Source of the DNA: Ehretia macrophylla
Taxonomy: Eukaryota; Streptophyta; Magnoliopsida; Boraginales; Ehretiaceae
Length of the DNA: 64,000 nt
Reading direction: 5' to 3'
Assembly (NCBI GenBank): GCA_037974665.1
Contig: CM075778.1
Span: 6,747,001-6,811,000 of the forward strand
In this document: piece after piece, positions 1-12,800 of the stretch
Layout: each line of letters starts with the position of its first letter
Numbering within the stretch: the stretch's first letter is position 1
The notes under the pieces: model-generated
What the model was told of the DNA's origin: nothing
The model's input: only the letters and a program-made list of their open reading frames with translations
Database searches by the model: none
Program-made: the position numbers and the translations under genes

Positions 1-3000
1 ACCAAGGTTTTAGCTTTGCTAAGAATAGGGTCGCGATTCCATCCATTCCTGAAAGGTCTTGGGGTCGTTTGCCATATTTGGTGTTGGGCCGCGTCACATG
101 TTGGCGTGGTTCGTATCATGAATGGATTTGCTGGGTTATGGATTGTCCGGGCATGACGTTGGCATTTGTCACATCTCCTTACATACTCCGCAGAATTGGC
201 TCTCATCGTGGGCCAAAAGTATCCCGCCGTCAATGCCCGGTTGATGAGGCTTCTTCCCCCTGCGTGATTGCCACATTGTCCTTTGTGTAACTCTGCCATC
301 ACATACTCTGTCTCGGGCGTTGCAAGGCATTGGAGATATGGCCCTGAATAAGACCTTTTATACAGTTTATCGTCGATAAGGCAATATCTCCCGACCTTGA
401 CCTGTACTCGCCTGGCTTCAATCCTATCTTCCGGGAGTACGCCCTCTCTTAAGTAAGATTCCAAAGGTACTTTCCAGGATTCTCCTTCAGCCATGTTCAA
501 CACAGTCTCCTTGTCTTTCTCTAGAACTGACCAGTTCAAGAACACCACTGGGATCTGTTTGTCATGCTTCGATTCCGAAGCTTCTCCTAAGGTGGCAGGG
601 GCGTCGATACTACGATTCTGGTCCCTGCCCACCTGCTCCAGTTTTAATTCTTCAAACTGTGCCCCTAATTCCCTCAAGGCGGACATGTATTGAATAATTT
701 TAGCTCCCTTCGCTTGATACTTCCCATTCAGGTGGTTGACCACGAGTTGGGAGTCACTAAAGGCATCGACTCTCGTCGTCCCCAGACGTTTTGCCTACGA
801 TGAACTTGCCAACAGGGCTTCATACTCGGCTTCATTGTTGGTTACAGGAAATCTGCATCGAACTGCCTTTTCCACCATGATCCCTTCAAGGTCTCGGATC
901 ACTATGCCAAGTCCTCCACCCTTCCGGTTACTAGATCTATCCACGTGCAGACGCTAGACTTTGCTAGTGTCTACCGATGCCACTTCCTTCGGGTTTGTGA
1001 ATTCGGCTATGAAGTCGGCTAGTGCTTGAGATTTAATTGCCGATCGAGGCTGATATGTAATGTCGTATTCTGTCAACCCAATTTCCCATTTTGCCAATCT
1101 GCCGGATAGGTCTGGTTTGTGTAGGATCAGGGGTTGGGCGGTGACAACAACTATCCTGTGTGCCTGGAAGTATGGCCTCAACTTCTTGACCGCGGTTACC
1201 AAAGCTAGCGCTAGTTTTTCCATTTGACTGTACCTGGCTTCGGTATCGGAGAACGCCTTGTTAACATAGTAGATGGGCGATTGCTTCCGTATTTCCTCCC
1301 TTACCAACACGGCACTTATGGCCGAATCTGACACAGCTAGGTATAACAAGAGATCTTCACCCGCCACTGGTTTGGCCAGCAAATGTGGATTGCCCAGATA
1401 ATCTTTGAGTTGGCTGAACGCCTCTTCACATTCTGCTGTCCATTCAAATATTCCTTTATTTCTTAACATCCTAAAGAAAGGTAACCACCTGTCTGTACAC
1501 TTCGGGATGAAGCGTGATAATGCTGCGATCCTCCCGGTTAACTTTGTCACCTATTTCGTAGTCCTTGGTGAGGGCAATGACCGAATGGCTCTAATTTGGT
1601 TAGGATGTACTTCAATACCGCACCTGGTCACCAGGTACCCCCCAAGAATTTTCCTGCTTCTACGCTGAAGGTGCACTTTGCTGGATTCAATTTCATTTCA
1701 TACTCCCTCAATACACCGAACGTTTGCCTTAAGTGAGATAAGTGATCCGGAGCCGCTATAGAGTTTACCAGCATATCTTCAATGTATATCTCCATTGTTT
1801 TACCTAGTTGTGGCTCTAACAGTTGATTAACCAAGCGTTGATATGTAGCCCCCGTATTTTTCAGACCAAATGACATTCTTTTGTAACAATAAATTCCCTT
1901 CTCCGTCATATAGGCCATTTTTTCTTGATCCTCTGGGTGCATCAATATTTGATTGTATCCAGAGAATGCGTCCATGAAGCTTAGCAGTTTGTGTCTTGTT
2001 GTGGCATCTACCATTGCATCGATCCTTGGAAGGGGATATGGATCCTTTGGATATGCCTTGTTTAAATCTGTGAAGTCTATACATACCCTCCATTTTCCTT
2101 ATTTCATGGGTACAACCACTACATTTGCCAGCCACTCCGGGTACTGAACCTTCCGAATGGAGCCGTTATCCAATAGTCTCCTGATTTCGTCTTCCACGAT
2201 TTTGTTTCTTTCGGCTGTGAATTTCATTCTTTTCTGCTGTATAGGACGATAACGGGTGTCCACATTGAGTTTGTGCGTGGCTACCTCGGGTTTGATCCTA
2301 GTCATGTCTGCGTGACTTCATGCGAAACAATCCCTATATTCCCTCAACAATTCCACCAACTGCTCATTTATCTCCTTGTGCAGGCGAGCTCCTACCCTGA
2401 CTCGCCTATCTGGATTATCAGAGTCTATTACCGCGTCCTCAGTATCCTCAAGGCCTGGAGCTTGATGGCCCCGTGCTATAATTACTATTTAGTTTCCTCG
2501 TCTACTATCTTTGATTTTGTTTTTAGTGCGGTAACATAACATTTATGTGCCTCCTTTGGATCTCCTCTAATTTCCCGGTTTTCCCACCGAGATGGGAACC
2601 GGATCACCTGATGGTACGTGGAAGGTACTACCCTCAATTGGTGGATCCAAGGTTGACCCATTATGATAGTATAGGTTGACGCGCAATCCACTACCAGGTA
2701 CTTTGTTAACGTGTGCACATCCGCTGCCCAAGTTGAAAGGGTAATCTCTCCGAGGGTCTGCTTTGTCTCCCCGTTGAATCCTGCTAAGGGCACCGTCTTC
2801 TTTACAAGCTGAGATTCATTGATGCCCATCTCCCGCAGCGTTCCGGCCATAAAGATGTTATTCGAGCGTCCCCCATCAACCAGGATCCTTCTTATCTCAA
2901 ATCCGGCTATCATCAATCTAACTACTAGGGCATGATGATGTTCTTCAGCCACTGCTTCTTCGTCCTTGTGATTGAAGGTAAGATTGTACTATTCCTACGG

Positions 3001-4503
3001 CAGTACCACCTGCTGGGCAAGCATCTTTTTGTTCCTCTTCCACCTCTTTGCATTCTTTTGTTCTGCAGATACTGACTCCCCACTGAGTTCCGATCCACTA
3101 GTAATGCATCCGATGGTGCGAATGGGTTTTGGAGGCCCCGGTGGCTTGCCTTCTGTCTCCTGCCCACCGACTCTTATCTTCCGCTTTCCTTTCTCTATCA
3201 AGAACTGTGTAAGGAACCCATTTTTTAGCATGTTCAAAACTTCAACCTTCAAGTCCACGCATTCCGACGTTGCGTGCCCATGATCTCCGTGAAACTCGCA
3301 CTATACCCTCTAGTCTCTTCGGTTAGGGTGGCTCTTCATTCTTTCCGGCCACCTTACATTGGGCAACTGTTTTAATTCGTTCACACACTCGGTATGGCTT
3401 ATGAAGAGGAGGTAATTCAGGACTGATGGTTCCCTATCTCCTTCGAACAGCTTTCGACCCGGACGCCGCAGTCCCTGCTCCACTAGCTTTGGCGGGACCG
3501 AAGCTACCAAGCGGCTATGGTGTGCATATGGCCGGTGTCGTCGTGGCTCAGTTCGGCGGGTCTCCCTGCTAGGCTCTTGTTGGGAGTTTCGACCTTTCAC
3601 TTCTTCCTCCCACCTCATCAACCCTCGGGCCTTTTCTATTACTTCCTTTATGCTGCCATATGAGTTCATTACCAGTTCTTTGTGGAGATTTGATTCAGGC
3701 AATAAACCCTGCTGGAAGGCCGACATTGCGGTCTCCTGGTTGCATTGGGGAATCCTAATGATCTTCTCGTTAAACCTCTGGACGTACGCCCTTAAGGATT
3801 TGCCCCTATTTTGCCTGATTTTATATAAATCGCTTGACTTCTTTTTTATCCTCTTATTGGGAACAAATTGCTCAGAAAATTCCTTTATTAACTGGGCGAA
3901 TGACCCGATGCTGCAACTGGGCAAGCTGGTGTACCATTCTAGAGCCGATCCAGTAAGGCTGGATCCGAAACTCTTGCACATGCAGGCATCCTTCAGCACT
4001 AGCGCCACACCTACTACCATCATGCCCTGCCGAAAATGTGCGATGTGCTCATCGGGGTCTGTCTTCCCGTTGTATAACTTCCATTGTGGCATGCGAAATT
4101 TGACCAGCACCTCTACGAATTCTATGTGATCCAGGAAAGGGGTTTCATCAAATTTGTACCCAAGGCTCTCCATTCCTGCCCCCGGGACGTCCCTTTCCGT
4201 ACTCCGCTGCTTTTCTACCATTAGGCTTTCATCCAGCATTTGCATGGGTACTCCAACTCTTGGTCTTGGGGGGGTTTTGTATGAGATCCCTCCGGCTGGG
4301 GTGACCAACAAAGACTCCACCTTCCTTCTTAGTTCCTCATTCTCCTTCTTAGTTCCTTATTCTCTTTGTTAGCCGCATCTCTTTCCGCCTCTGCTTCTTT
4401 CAGCTGTGCTTCCAATGCCACTTGCAAAGCTATCAATCGTTGTTCTAGGTTCTCAGATGTGTTTCCAGCCATTTTCAACTCTTCAAACCACCACGGTTGT
4501 CAG

Positions 4504-4526
4504 TGGCCCCACGGTGGGCGCCAAAT
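4504..4526 (-). other. Primer binding site next to the Gypsy LTR
   Basis: On the minus strand the sequence after the LTR reads TTTGGCGCCCACCGTGGGG, the form that commonly follows the 5' LTR in plant Tat/Athila-type Gypsy elements. It fixes the orientation of the element and the inner LTR edge. Confidence 0.65.
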
Positions 4527-4940
4527 TGTAGAGCCTTGAATCTACAATTAGGGTCAAAGAGGACTTTGACCCCTTTTCATGAGATGGATTGGGGGAGGAG
4601 GGAGGGGGGAGGGGAGGTCCTGACAAGTGAGAGGCCTTGAGAGCCTTCAATAGCTACTGAGGTTAAGATTTCGTGGGAGGGGTAAAGTGTCTTGGGTGTG
4701 TTGTCCTTGGCTTCTTTCGTCACTCCCTTTAATAGGCTCTTAGGTTAACTTAGGGACTAAGACTTGTCATAATTAGTCCCTCGCATCATGCCCATTTGCA
4801 TGCTGATTAACCATCTGCCTTTTCTGGTGCTGATTCTGTTCCCACTTACCCAACCAGGCTGCTTCTATCCTTCGGGCCTGGGCCTCGATGTCATGGGTCT
4901 TCTCTTGTATAGGGTGGCCTATCTTTACTAGCCCATTACA
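4527..4940 (-). repeat. 5' LTR of the Tat-like Gypsy element
   Basis: The 414-bp block is bounded by TGTA...TACA, as expected for an LTR. The inner edge touches a primer-binding-site-like stretch, and no retroelement coding similarity is seen beyond 4940. The other LTR is off the window, so the boundaries rest on the TG/CA ends and the adjacent primer site only. Confidence 0.7.
4591..4614 (+). other. G-quadruplex-type G-run inside the Gypsy LTR
   Basis: Four or more runs of 3-6 G separated by one to four bases lie on the plus strand within the LTR, which is the antisense strand of the element. The pattern meets the usual G4 rule. Function is not implied by the sequence alone. Confidence 0.6.
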
Positions 4941-5283
4941 CTAAACATCAAAATTTTCATAAAAATACTTTTCAATAAAAATTTACGACAAACAAACAGA
5001 GCCTTAGTTTCTAAATTAAGGAACTATGGATCAAATACGGTATCTTTAAATGAAATTTAGCATCGAAAATATTCAACCAACACATTCTTTTCAATTTTGT
5101 ACCTTAATACATGAAGCATCAACATAATCTTAATTCTTAACTGAGAAACAAAAGAATAAAGTACAAGCAATTTGAGTCCTGCCTGGTCATTACACTTCTG
5201 CAAAGGTAAATATCAGATGAACCTTTCATAACTCTTATCATTCCTCAAAAAAAGTTTAAAGATTTGAGAATTTTTTATCATAC
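4941..5283. other. Gene-free AT-rich stretch
   Basis: No coding potential or RNA gene is seen. It separates the Gypsy LTR from a fold-back repeat. Confidence 0.6.
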
Positions 5284-5873
5284 AGTATAATTTCTTTAAA
5301 TTAATAACGTTGGGACCACCAAATTTCATTAATTTAGCGAGATATTAATTTATCAATAAATTAATAACTATTAATTAATTGAGATACTTTTTATTTTTTT
5401 GGCTTTATTGTAAACATATTATGATGATGATGTCTTTTTTCAGTCCAATTTGAAAATATAAGTAATGAGAATAGAAGATAAAATTTAATTTATTAATCCA
5501 AGTCCTTGTAGGATTAGGATAAGAACTAATTTCTCTAATCTTGTATCCTAATCCTTGTAGGATTATCTCAATTTTTTTTTTAAATAATTAAATATGAGAT
5601 TCAACTAAATTTGAAGTTCAACAAAAGACAAGTTACTCTTAATTCATATTTTAAAAAAATCTCATAATCAATTTATTATGTACTTTTTAGCTAATTATTA
5701 ATTTATGAAATATTTGAATCAATAAAATACAAAAGAAATTTTTTTTAATGTATTATTTTATAATTTTATCGAATTTATTAACTTTTTACATTAGTCCCAA
5801 GTTAGGACCAAATATTTTTATTAATTAAAAGAGATTATTAATTTATTGAGTATTAATTTAAAGAAATTCTACT
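5284..5873. mobile_element. MITE-like element with terminal inverted repeats (copy 1)
   Basis: The ends are inverted copies: AGTATAATTTCTTTAAATTA at the left and, read on the opposite strand, AGTAGAATTTCTTTAAATTA at the right. The interior is AT-rich and non-coding, full of 'attaatttat' motifs. A related copy lies at about 33245-34035. No clear target-site duplication was found, so the superfamily is left open. Confidence 0.6.
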
Positions 5874-6038
5874 TTATTTATGAAGAGACTAATAAAATGT
5901 TTGGTCTTGTTTATGAGCACTTGAATTATTGAGCATCATATTTAATAAGGTAACTTTCAATCGTTTTCAGTAGGTGACTGAATCTTCCTTTTCTAAGATT
6001 GATTCTTTATGTCGAGTGATCAATGTTATCTTGTCTAT

Positions 6039-6183
6039 TTGTTCGAGTTTTTTTTTTTTAATAATTCAAGAAATGTCTAAATTCGTACAATGTAATTAAT
6101 GAGATTTAAATTCGTAATTTTTCGTATACATAACAAATAACATTATTACTGGACCAAAATCCTAGTATTATTGTTCGAGTTTT
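6039..6183 (-). mobile_element. Short retroposon (SINE-like or truncated LINE tail) with target duplication
   Basis: A 120-bp insert (6051-6170) begins on the plus strand with a poly(T) run, which is a poly(A) tail on the minus strand. It is flanked by direct repeats TTGTTCGAGTTT at 6039-6050 and 6171-6182. The structure is that of target-primed reverse transcription. No tRNA-like promoter boxes were identified, so it may be a 5'-truncated LINE rather than a SINE. Confidence 0.6.
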
Positions 6184-6907
6184 CTTTGTCTTATATTGGT
6201 GGACAAACGAATCATTAGGTGGATTGGGTTATCAAGCAAGTTAGGTATAATCACATGCTAATAAATTAGATTAGCAATGTTACCACTATGCTTACGACAA
6301 AACAAAAAAATTGTACTGATTATTTATACTAGTATTTGAACTAACAACTATAGTATTTGGAAATAGTTTTGTAATTGTTATAAAATTTTGAGTAATAATC
6401 ATTCCGCTCCCTGTACTCTCTTGTGTTGGTAAAAAAAAAAATTTGTCTTATTTGAAACGTCTCACACCACCTCTTTTTATCTCTTTTAAGCTAACAACGT
6501 TAAAAAAATAAGTTAAATGACGTCTCTATCCTTAAATCATAAACAATACATTCAAATCTCTAATTGCCATCACCATATCCAAACAACCATCAGCATCATT
6601 TTTCAGGCTGTCATTTTCCAGACGAAAAATACAAGATTATTTTATTTTTGTCAACACGGGATAATGTCATACTTTGTCATAATACAGGACGGAGTGATTT
6701 TTACTCTAAATTTTTTGTTTCAACTAATTTGAAATTATTTTTTATTTTTAATTTGTTCTATAAATAATTCAAACCAAGTAAAGCATAACGTGGGTCATGG
6801 AGGTTATTAGGCCGAAGCATCCTTCAAAGCAAGCCCAAAGCGGAAACAGAACTTATGTTATAGGTTTTAGTTGATGATCGAAATTTGCTAACTAAGTTTC
6901 TACGTTA

Positions 6908-6938
6908 ACACACACACACACACACACAAAAAAAAAAC
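6908..6938. repeat. (CA)n microsatellite followed by poly(A)
   Basis: About ten CA dinucleotides are followed by an A run; a simple sequence repeat. Confidence 0.8.
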
Positions 6939-7667
6939 CTGAAACAGAACCGACGTTTTACATGCGTAGAACCTTTTCAAGCTCATAGCTCTTGTACCTT
7001 CACTTGATAGTTTCAATTGCGAGGCTTTGCGTGGGCTCATTGGGCCATACCAGATCTTCTTGAACTTATTTGATTTGAAGGCTTCTCTTTCTTTTTCTTG
7101 TTTTCTTTTTTTATTTGGATGACAAAAAACTCTTTTTAGATGCCTTTCAATCTTAATTTAGGATGTCAAATTTCAAAATGAATAATTTTTCGTCTAAAGA
7201 GACATGATTCAATTGAATTAAAGACAAAATGTACCAAATTAACCCACCAACAAAATTTGGACCAAAAAAAACCAACAAAATTAAAATTTTTAACTAATTC
7301 AAATTCAAAATGTAAATAAATTTATCACTTACACCCTCACGGCTTCGCTGATAAACTTTATAGCTTGGACAAGTGCATTAACTCGATTTCTATATGTGGG
7401 ACCAATTCTTGGATTATTCTGAATATGTTAGGAAAATATCTGGGTTTTTTATTTTTTATTTTATTTTTTATCAACTGAAGATATCTTGTTTTAAGTGCAA
7501 AGATTGCTGGTCTTTCTTTGACAAGTTCATGCACATTTGCCGGACATGTACACGTATTGTGATAATTGTTTTGGGCAATATGGGAATAATGATTCTTCTA
7601 GAAGCGAATATTGATAATGGAGATAACACATTTCAAAAGAAGGTGGTGTGTCATTGAAATTTGATCG

Positions 7668-7775
7668 ATATAATTCTTGTTTTAAATACGAGAAATTTTA
7701 AGATTAATTTTCGTAGTGTGTAATATTTTTTAATGATAGAAAATTAGTTTCTAAACCTCCTTTTAAATCAAAAAG
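7668..7775. repeat. Dispersed repeat, also at 16999-17095
   Basis: The segment with 'ttgttttaaatacgagaaa' is matched by 'ttgttttaaatgcgagaaa' near 17003, and the similarity continues for roughly 90 bp. It is non-coding and of unknown family. Confidence 0.45.
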
Positions 7776-9274
7776 GAAAAAAAAATATTGATCTCAAGAT
7801 CTCTTTTTCTGGTCATCAGCATAGTTCTTTGTGATGTAGATGGCATGAAGTGCAACTCAGGTTGGGAAAGTTGATGCTAACCATAGACCCTTGAATTTAT
7901 AATTAAATCATAAGTTTAAAATTTTACTATCATTTTCTAAATAGATGCTAGCAATTTACAAATATTTAAATGACAATGAGGATTAGCCGACCTTGGGATT
8001 ACTGTTATGGTGTTCCAAAAATATTCTGACGCCTAAATTAGTAATTAAAAAAATAAAGATACAAATAAGATAAAGACAGTATAAAATGCAAAGATAAGAG
8101 CATGGATTATTGGAGCATTGAAATAAAACAATTGATGATGGAAATGTTAGTAGAGATAACTAGAAATAATAATGGTGGAGGGTAGTAGAGAGAATGATGA
8201 GTATCACGAGGGTAAAGGCAATGCTTGTCCTGTCATTAGAGTTTTTCTTGGTAAGGCTAATGAAAGTTAGTTATAGAAATTTCCTCATTCGTGGTTCAAC
8301 TTGAGTTTATTTAACAGCTTAAATTAATAAAATCTCGATTCATTATTTAAAAATAAAGCTTAATCAAAATTAAATTTTGACCACTACATGAACAATGATA
8401 AAATGACTTTGAAGTTGTTAAATTGTCGAGTAGTGAGTTTCATAAATAAGATGATCATCAGATTTCAGCCAAAAAATAGAATCTATGCGCTCTGTTTTGT
8501 GCTGTAACACTGATTAAACATCCCAAAACCAAACCCTTTGAAGATTATATACATATTCATGGAGTGGCGTGAAACAAAACAGATTGGAGCATTGCATCAT
8601 GGGAACCAACTTAGAATATTATAAATTTCGTGGTACAATAACGTATTTTAACGCATGTTTTAAATTAGTTAATGACCAAATAATATTTGTAATGAAACAC
8701 TGAAATTGAGAACGACAATTTATGTATGGAACGAGACGTTTTGAAAACTTTTCATTCAATTTAAAGAATGTTACGCGACAGAGAAAGTGGACTTACATCA
8801 TCCTCTCAGCCTTTTGATACCTCCTTTGACCTCCAAACTTAAAACACAACCATTTACTTGTCTCACCTTTAGCAACCCAAACCAATAAAGAAAACAAAAA
8901 AATCTATTTCTTTTTGTCAAATTCCCTCATGATCTGTCTTAGGCATCCCTCTCAAAACATGCACCCCACGTTCATCCAACAACACACAAAAACAGAAAAC
9001 TAATATAAAGTCCATACCAATCAATTATTCACCTTCATTTTTATTTTTTATTTATTTTTGTTTGAGTTTTATGTGATTAAATTACACGTGCATGCGAGAC
9101 TCATTTTTTAAGTCAAGTACATAGATAATTCTTTTATTTTTTTTGAAATAAACGGCAACAAAATTTGAAACTTTGATAACATATTAAATATTATCTCATT
9201 TAAATGATTAAGTTATTATAACAGAGTTTATTATATTTATTTACGGTTTTAAACTACTTTTATTTTTGGAAAAA

Positions 9275-9674
9275 GGATAAATTTCATACTTAGTCTTTAT
9301 TGTTTACATATTTTTTCAAAATAGTCCCTAATATTTTAAAAGATTCATAGTGGTTCATAATGTTTACAAAAGTTATTCAAAATAATCCCTATTGTTAAAA
9401 TTTAGTCAATTTAGTACTTATTATTTTTCAAAAAATTCAATTTAGTCAATATTGTTTTATAAAAAAATTCAATTTAGTACCTATATGTGACTCCTATTTG
9501 GGGACTAAAATAAATTTTATGGAAAATAATAGGAGCTAAATTGGATAGTTTTGAACAATATGGATCATTTTGAATCACTTTGTAAACATTAGAGACTAAA
9601 ATAATTTTTTTTTAAACATTAAAGACTAACTTAAAAAAAGTGTAAACTATAAGGACTAAGTGTGAAATTTACCC
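9275..9674. mobile_element. Mutator-type MITE with 9-bp target duplication
   Basis: The 400-bp element starts GGATAAATTTCATACTTAGT and ends with the inverse of GGGTAAATTTCACACTTAGT. It is flanked by an exact 9-bp direct repeat TTGGAAAAA at 9266-9274 and 9675-9683. A 9-bp duplication is the hallmark of Mutator-like elements. The interior has no transposase; it is built of 'tttagtcnntattgttta'-like inverted blocks, so it is non-autonomous. It ends about 160 bp before the first in-frame ATG considered for the RopGEF gene and probably lies in its promoter. Confidence 0.85.
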
Positions 9675-9836
9675 TTGGAAAAACAGCTTAACAGATGATC
9701 ATTGACTTGTTGTGGCTTTCATTCTTTGCCACTTATTTCAACCAAAAAAAAAAAAAAAAACAACAACAACAAATTAAAGGCTGGGACAAATCATTTTTCC
9801 ATCTTCCACCTTACTATTATTCTCACCATCAGTTGC

Positions 9837-12800
9837 ATGCAAACTTTGTTCTTCAAATCACATTCCATCTCCATTTTATTTTTTTTCTGTTGCTCGAACA
9901 TAAACGTGGTTCGAGCAATTGAGGAAGAACAGGAGATATATAAATCTCGCATAAGCCATTTTAAGGCAATGAACGAAAATGGAGGAAGGCTTGACAGCAG
10001 CAGCAATGGCGCTTCCATGTCCCTCGAAGATGACAACAGGGTGATAATGTCGTCAAGAAATCAGACTTCTGCAGCTCTGAATAATAATCATCAGGCTATG
10101 GAGAAACAACATAAACAACCTTCAGGTATGTGAGGAAAATCGTTCAATAATAAGACTTCTTTCTATTTCTTTTTCATGTTACAATCTTCACTTTCTGGCA
10201 TATTGATCATGACTTGTTTCATTCTAATTATTTTTTTTGCTTTTCCATGTAACAAAAATTTTGCATAATGTTCTTTTTTTCTTTTTATCGTCCGTAGAGG
10301 TTGAATATGGATGTTTTTGCATGATTAATTCTTCCATTTAACAATCAATGAAAACAGTTTAGGCTGATTCCATTTTACATATATAGAAACCTGATCTAAC
10401 TGTTAAGGCCCTTAAGATGCCTCCATTGATGAAGGATATGAGACATTAAGAGGACTTATCACTCTAAACCTGAAAACAATGCAAAGATGGGGCTCTATAT
10501 GAAGTATGATCAAAATCTTAACTTATTAAAAGGTCAGTTTGGTGCATAAAGCTCCGGATGTGAACACAATCTTCGAGAAAAGGTTGAACTTAGTTTAGAA
10601 TTCTTACATTTTGCAAAGAGGTTATTTCCATGACTCGAATCCAACTTATTGCTAAAGAGATTCGGTAGCTTGACTTTACGTACAATACATATTATAGTTA
10701 ATCTCCTGTATATCATGATTTTTTTCTTTTATCGTTACATTTTATTTTTTGTCAATCAGATATGGAATTGATGAAGGAGAAGTTTGCAAAGTTGCTTCTT
10801 GGTGAGGATATGTCTGGTGGAGGTAAAGGGGTTTCATCAGCTTTGGCACTATCAAATGCAATCACAAATCTGGCAGGTATATTGAATCTCAATCTGTCCT
10901 ATTTGACAAACAATTCTTGTGAAATCAGTCGTGCAAAATCCGGATACCCATGATTGTCAATAAATATATAACATAAACTTTTGCTTCAAAAAATTTATAA
11001 TGATTGCACACAAACAACTGCATATAATTCAACTCACATTAGATTAGATTCCTATTTATCTTTTCTTCTATTCGAGAAAAGCCTATCCAGAACTCCTTGA
11101 ATCGATGCAAACTTAAGCCTAAATTATAAGGAAACGAAGATTTTCATAATGCAAATTTTAGAGTCTTAGACATATCGAAGAAGAATCAATGTCTTTCCCT
11201 GAAGAGTATGTGTGCTGGTGTTCTATATGACTGATATAAGACTGGACGAGGGTCTCATAGTTCTTTGCAGTTTCTTAATCTTTTTATGCTACCAAAAAAT
11301 GCAGCTTCTGTGTTTGGAGAGCAAAGGCGATTGGAACCAATGTCCCCAGATAGGAAATCAAGGTGGAAGAAGGAAATTGATTGGCTTTTATCAGTCACAG
11401 ATCACATTGTTGAATTTGTTGCTTCAAAACAAAAGTCTAAAGATGGAACAAACATGGAGGTGAGGACCCTGACACCAACTCTGTCTTACTTAAAGTTGTC
11501 AGAGTACGATTAACTTCTGGATTTGAAATCATTGCTTATATATCATGTATTAGCCATAATTTACAAGAATTTTGTAGTCTTAGTAAGAGGGGGAAGGGAT
11601 GGAATTCAGTGATCGACTGAAGTCTTTGAAAACATCCCTCGCGCCTCTATTTTAGTTTTTTCCTGCCTTTGCAAAGGGGTATCATGTACTAAATGACAGT
11701 GAAATTTCTCCATTTTGCAGATTATGGTAACAAGGCAGCGCCATGATCTTCATTGGAGCATCCCCGCTCTTCGAAAGCTTGATGCAATGCTCATTGTAAG
11801 AGAGAAGAAATATTCTTTAAAATTTTTTTCCTTATTTTTCTAAATATCCTCAATCTATCATACTGTGATGGTAATTGCTTCTGTTTAATGTTTTACAACA
11901 GGATTGTTTAGAGAATTTTAAAGATCAAAATGAGTTCTACTATGGATCAAAAGATGAGGAAGCACAGAAAGGGACTCCCAAGAGGAAAGATGATAAATGG
12001 TGGATACCTACCCCTAAGGTTCCCCCAAATGGCTTGTCCGACGCGACGAAAAAATGGCTGCAGTTTCAGAAGGACTCAGTAAACCAAGTTCACAAAGCAG
12101 CCATGGCTATCAATGCTCAAGTCCTGACAGAAATGGAGATTCCTGAAAGCTACATTGAGTCTCTCCCTAAGGTACGTGGAAAATGAAATGGATTTTGATT
12201 CCCTTATGATTTATATGTAGCTTATAGATTTGACCTGACAGAATTTTTTCCGACTTGTACGTCAGAATGGGAGAGCATGTCTTGGGGACACGATATATAG
12301 AAGCATCACGGATGAAGATTTTGACCCTGACGAGTTTCTATCAACTATGGACTTGTTGTCAGAGCACAAAATCCTTGACCTGAAGAATAAGATTGAAGCA
12401 TCTGTGGTAATCTGGAGGAGAAAGATGAATGCTAAAGATGGAAAATCAGCCTGGAGTTCTGCGGTGAGTTTGGAGAAGAGAGAACGGTTTGAAGAGAGAG
12501 CAGAGACTATCTTACTCATTCTTAAGCATCGCTATCCGGGAATCCCTCAGTCTCAGTTAGACATTAGCAAAATCCAGTTCAACCAGGTAAGAAGTAGTTT
12601 AACTTGTTTAGTCTCGCATTAGCTAAAGGGACCAACATCCTTGTCGTTAAGAGAACGGATACCTAGTATCAAGCAAATTATCAAATGATTCAGAGCCATT
12701 CTAGTTATTTGTTACTCTATCGTCAGTCCACTCCTATATACTCATCTGTCTATGGAGCTAATGTCTGCTCTTTGATCTACCAGGATGTAGGACATGCTAT

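Larger units (their letters stand above)
1..4940 (-). mobile_element. Ty3/Gypsy LTR retrotransposon, Tat/Retand-like, partial at window edge
   Basis: Read on the minus strand, the parts follow Gypsy order: 5' LTR (about 4527-4940), primer binding site, gag (about 3000-4475), aspartic protease (about 2490-2950), reverse transcriptase (about 1630-2300, with the YIEDML form of the catalytic box), RNase H (about 950-1550), a second RNase H-like block with the plant 'NNEAEYEALL' type motif (about 650-950), and the start of integrase with a zinc-binding H2C2 region (about 1-500). The rest of integrase and the 3' LTR lie outside the window. Two RNase H modules suggest the Tat group (Retand/Ogre kin); this lineage call is inference. 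The coding part is broken, with roughly half a dozen interruptions, so it is a fossil copy. Age cannot be estimated because the second LTR is not visible. Confidence 0.9.
6184..9265. other. Gene-free AT-rich stretch
   Basis: Open frames here are short and carry no recognised domain. A (CA)n microsatellite sits at about 6908-6928. The block 7668-7775 resembles 16999-17095 and is a dispersed repeat. Confidence 0.6.

Noticed and set aside
7394-7657. Open frame of 87 codons with cysteine-rich middle part
   Set aside because: It has Phe/Ile-rich, AT-driven composition, no homologue I recognise, no splice-compatible neighbours and no promoter-like context.
9702-9836. Further N-terminal extension of RopGEF to ATG 9702
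   Set aside because: The extra residues are translated from A-runs and T-rich promoter-like DNA directly after the MITE and do not resemble any RopGEF N-terminus known to me.
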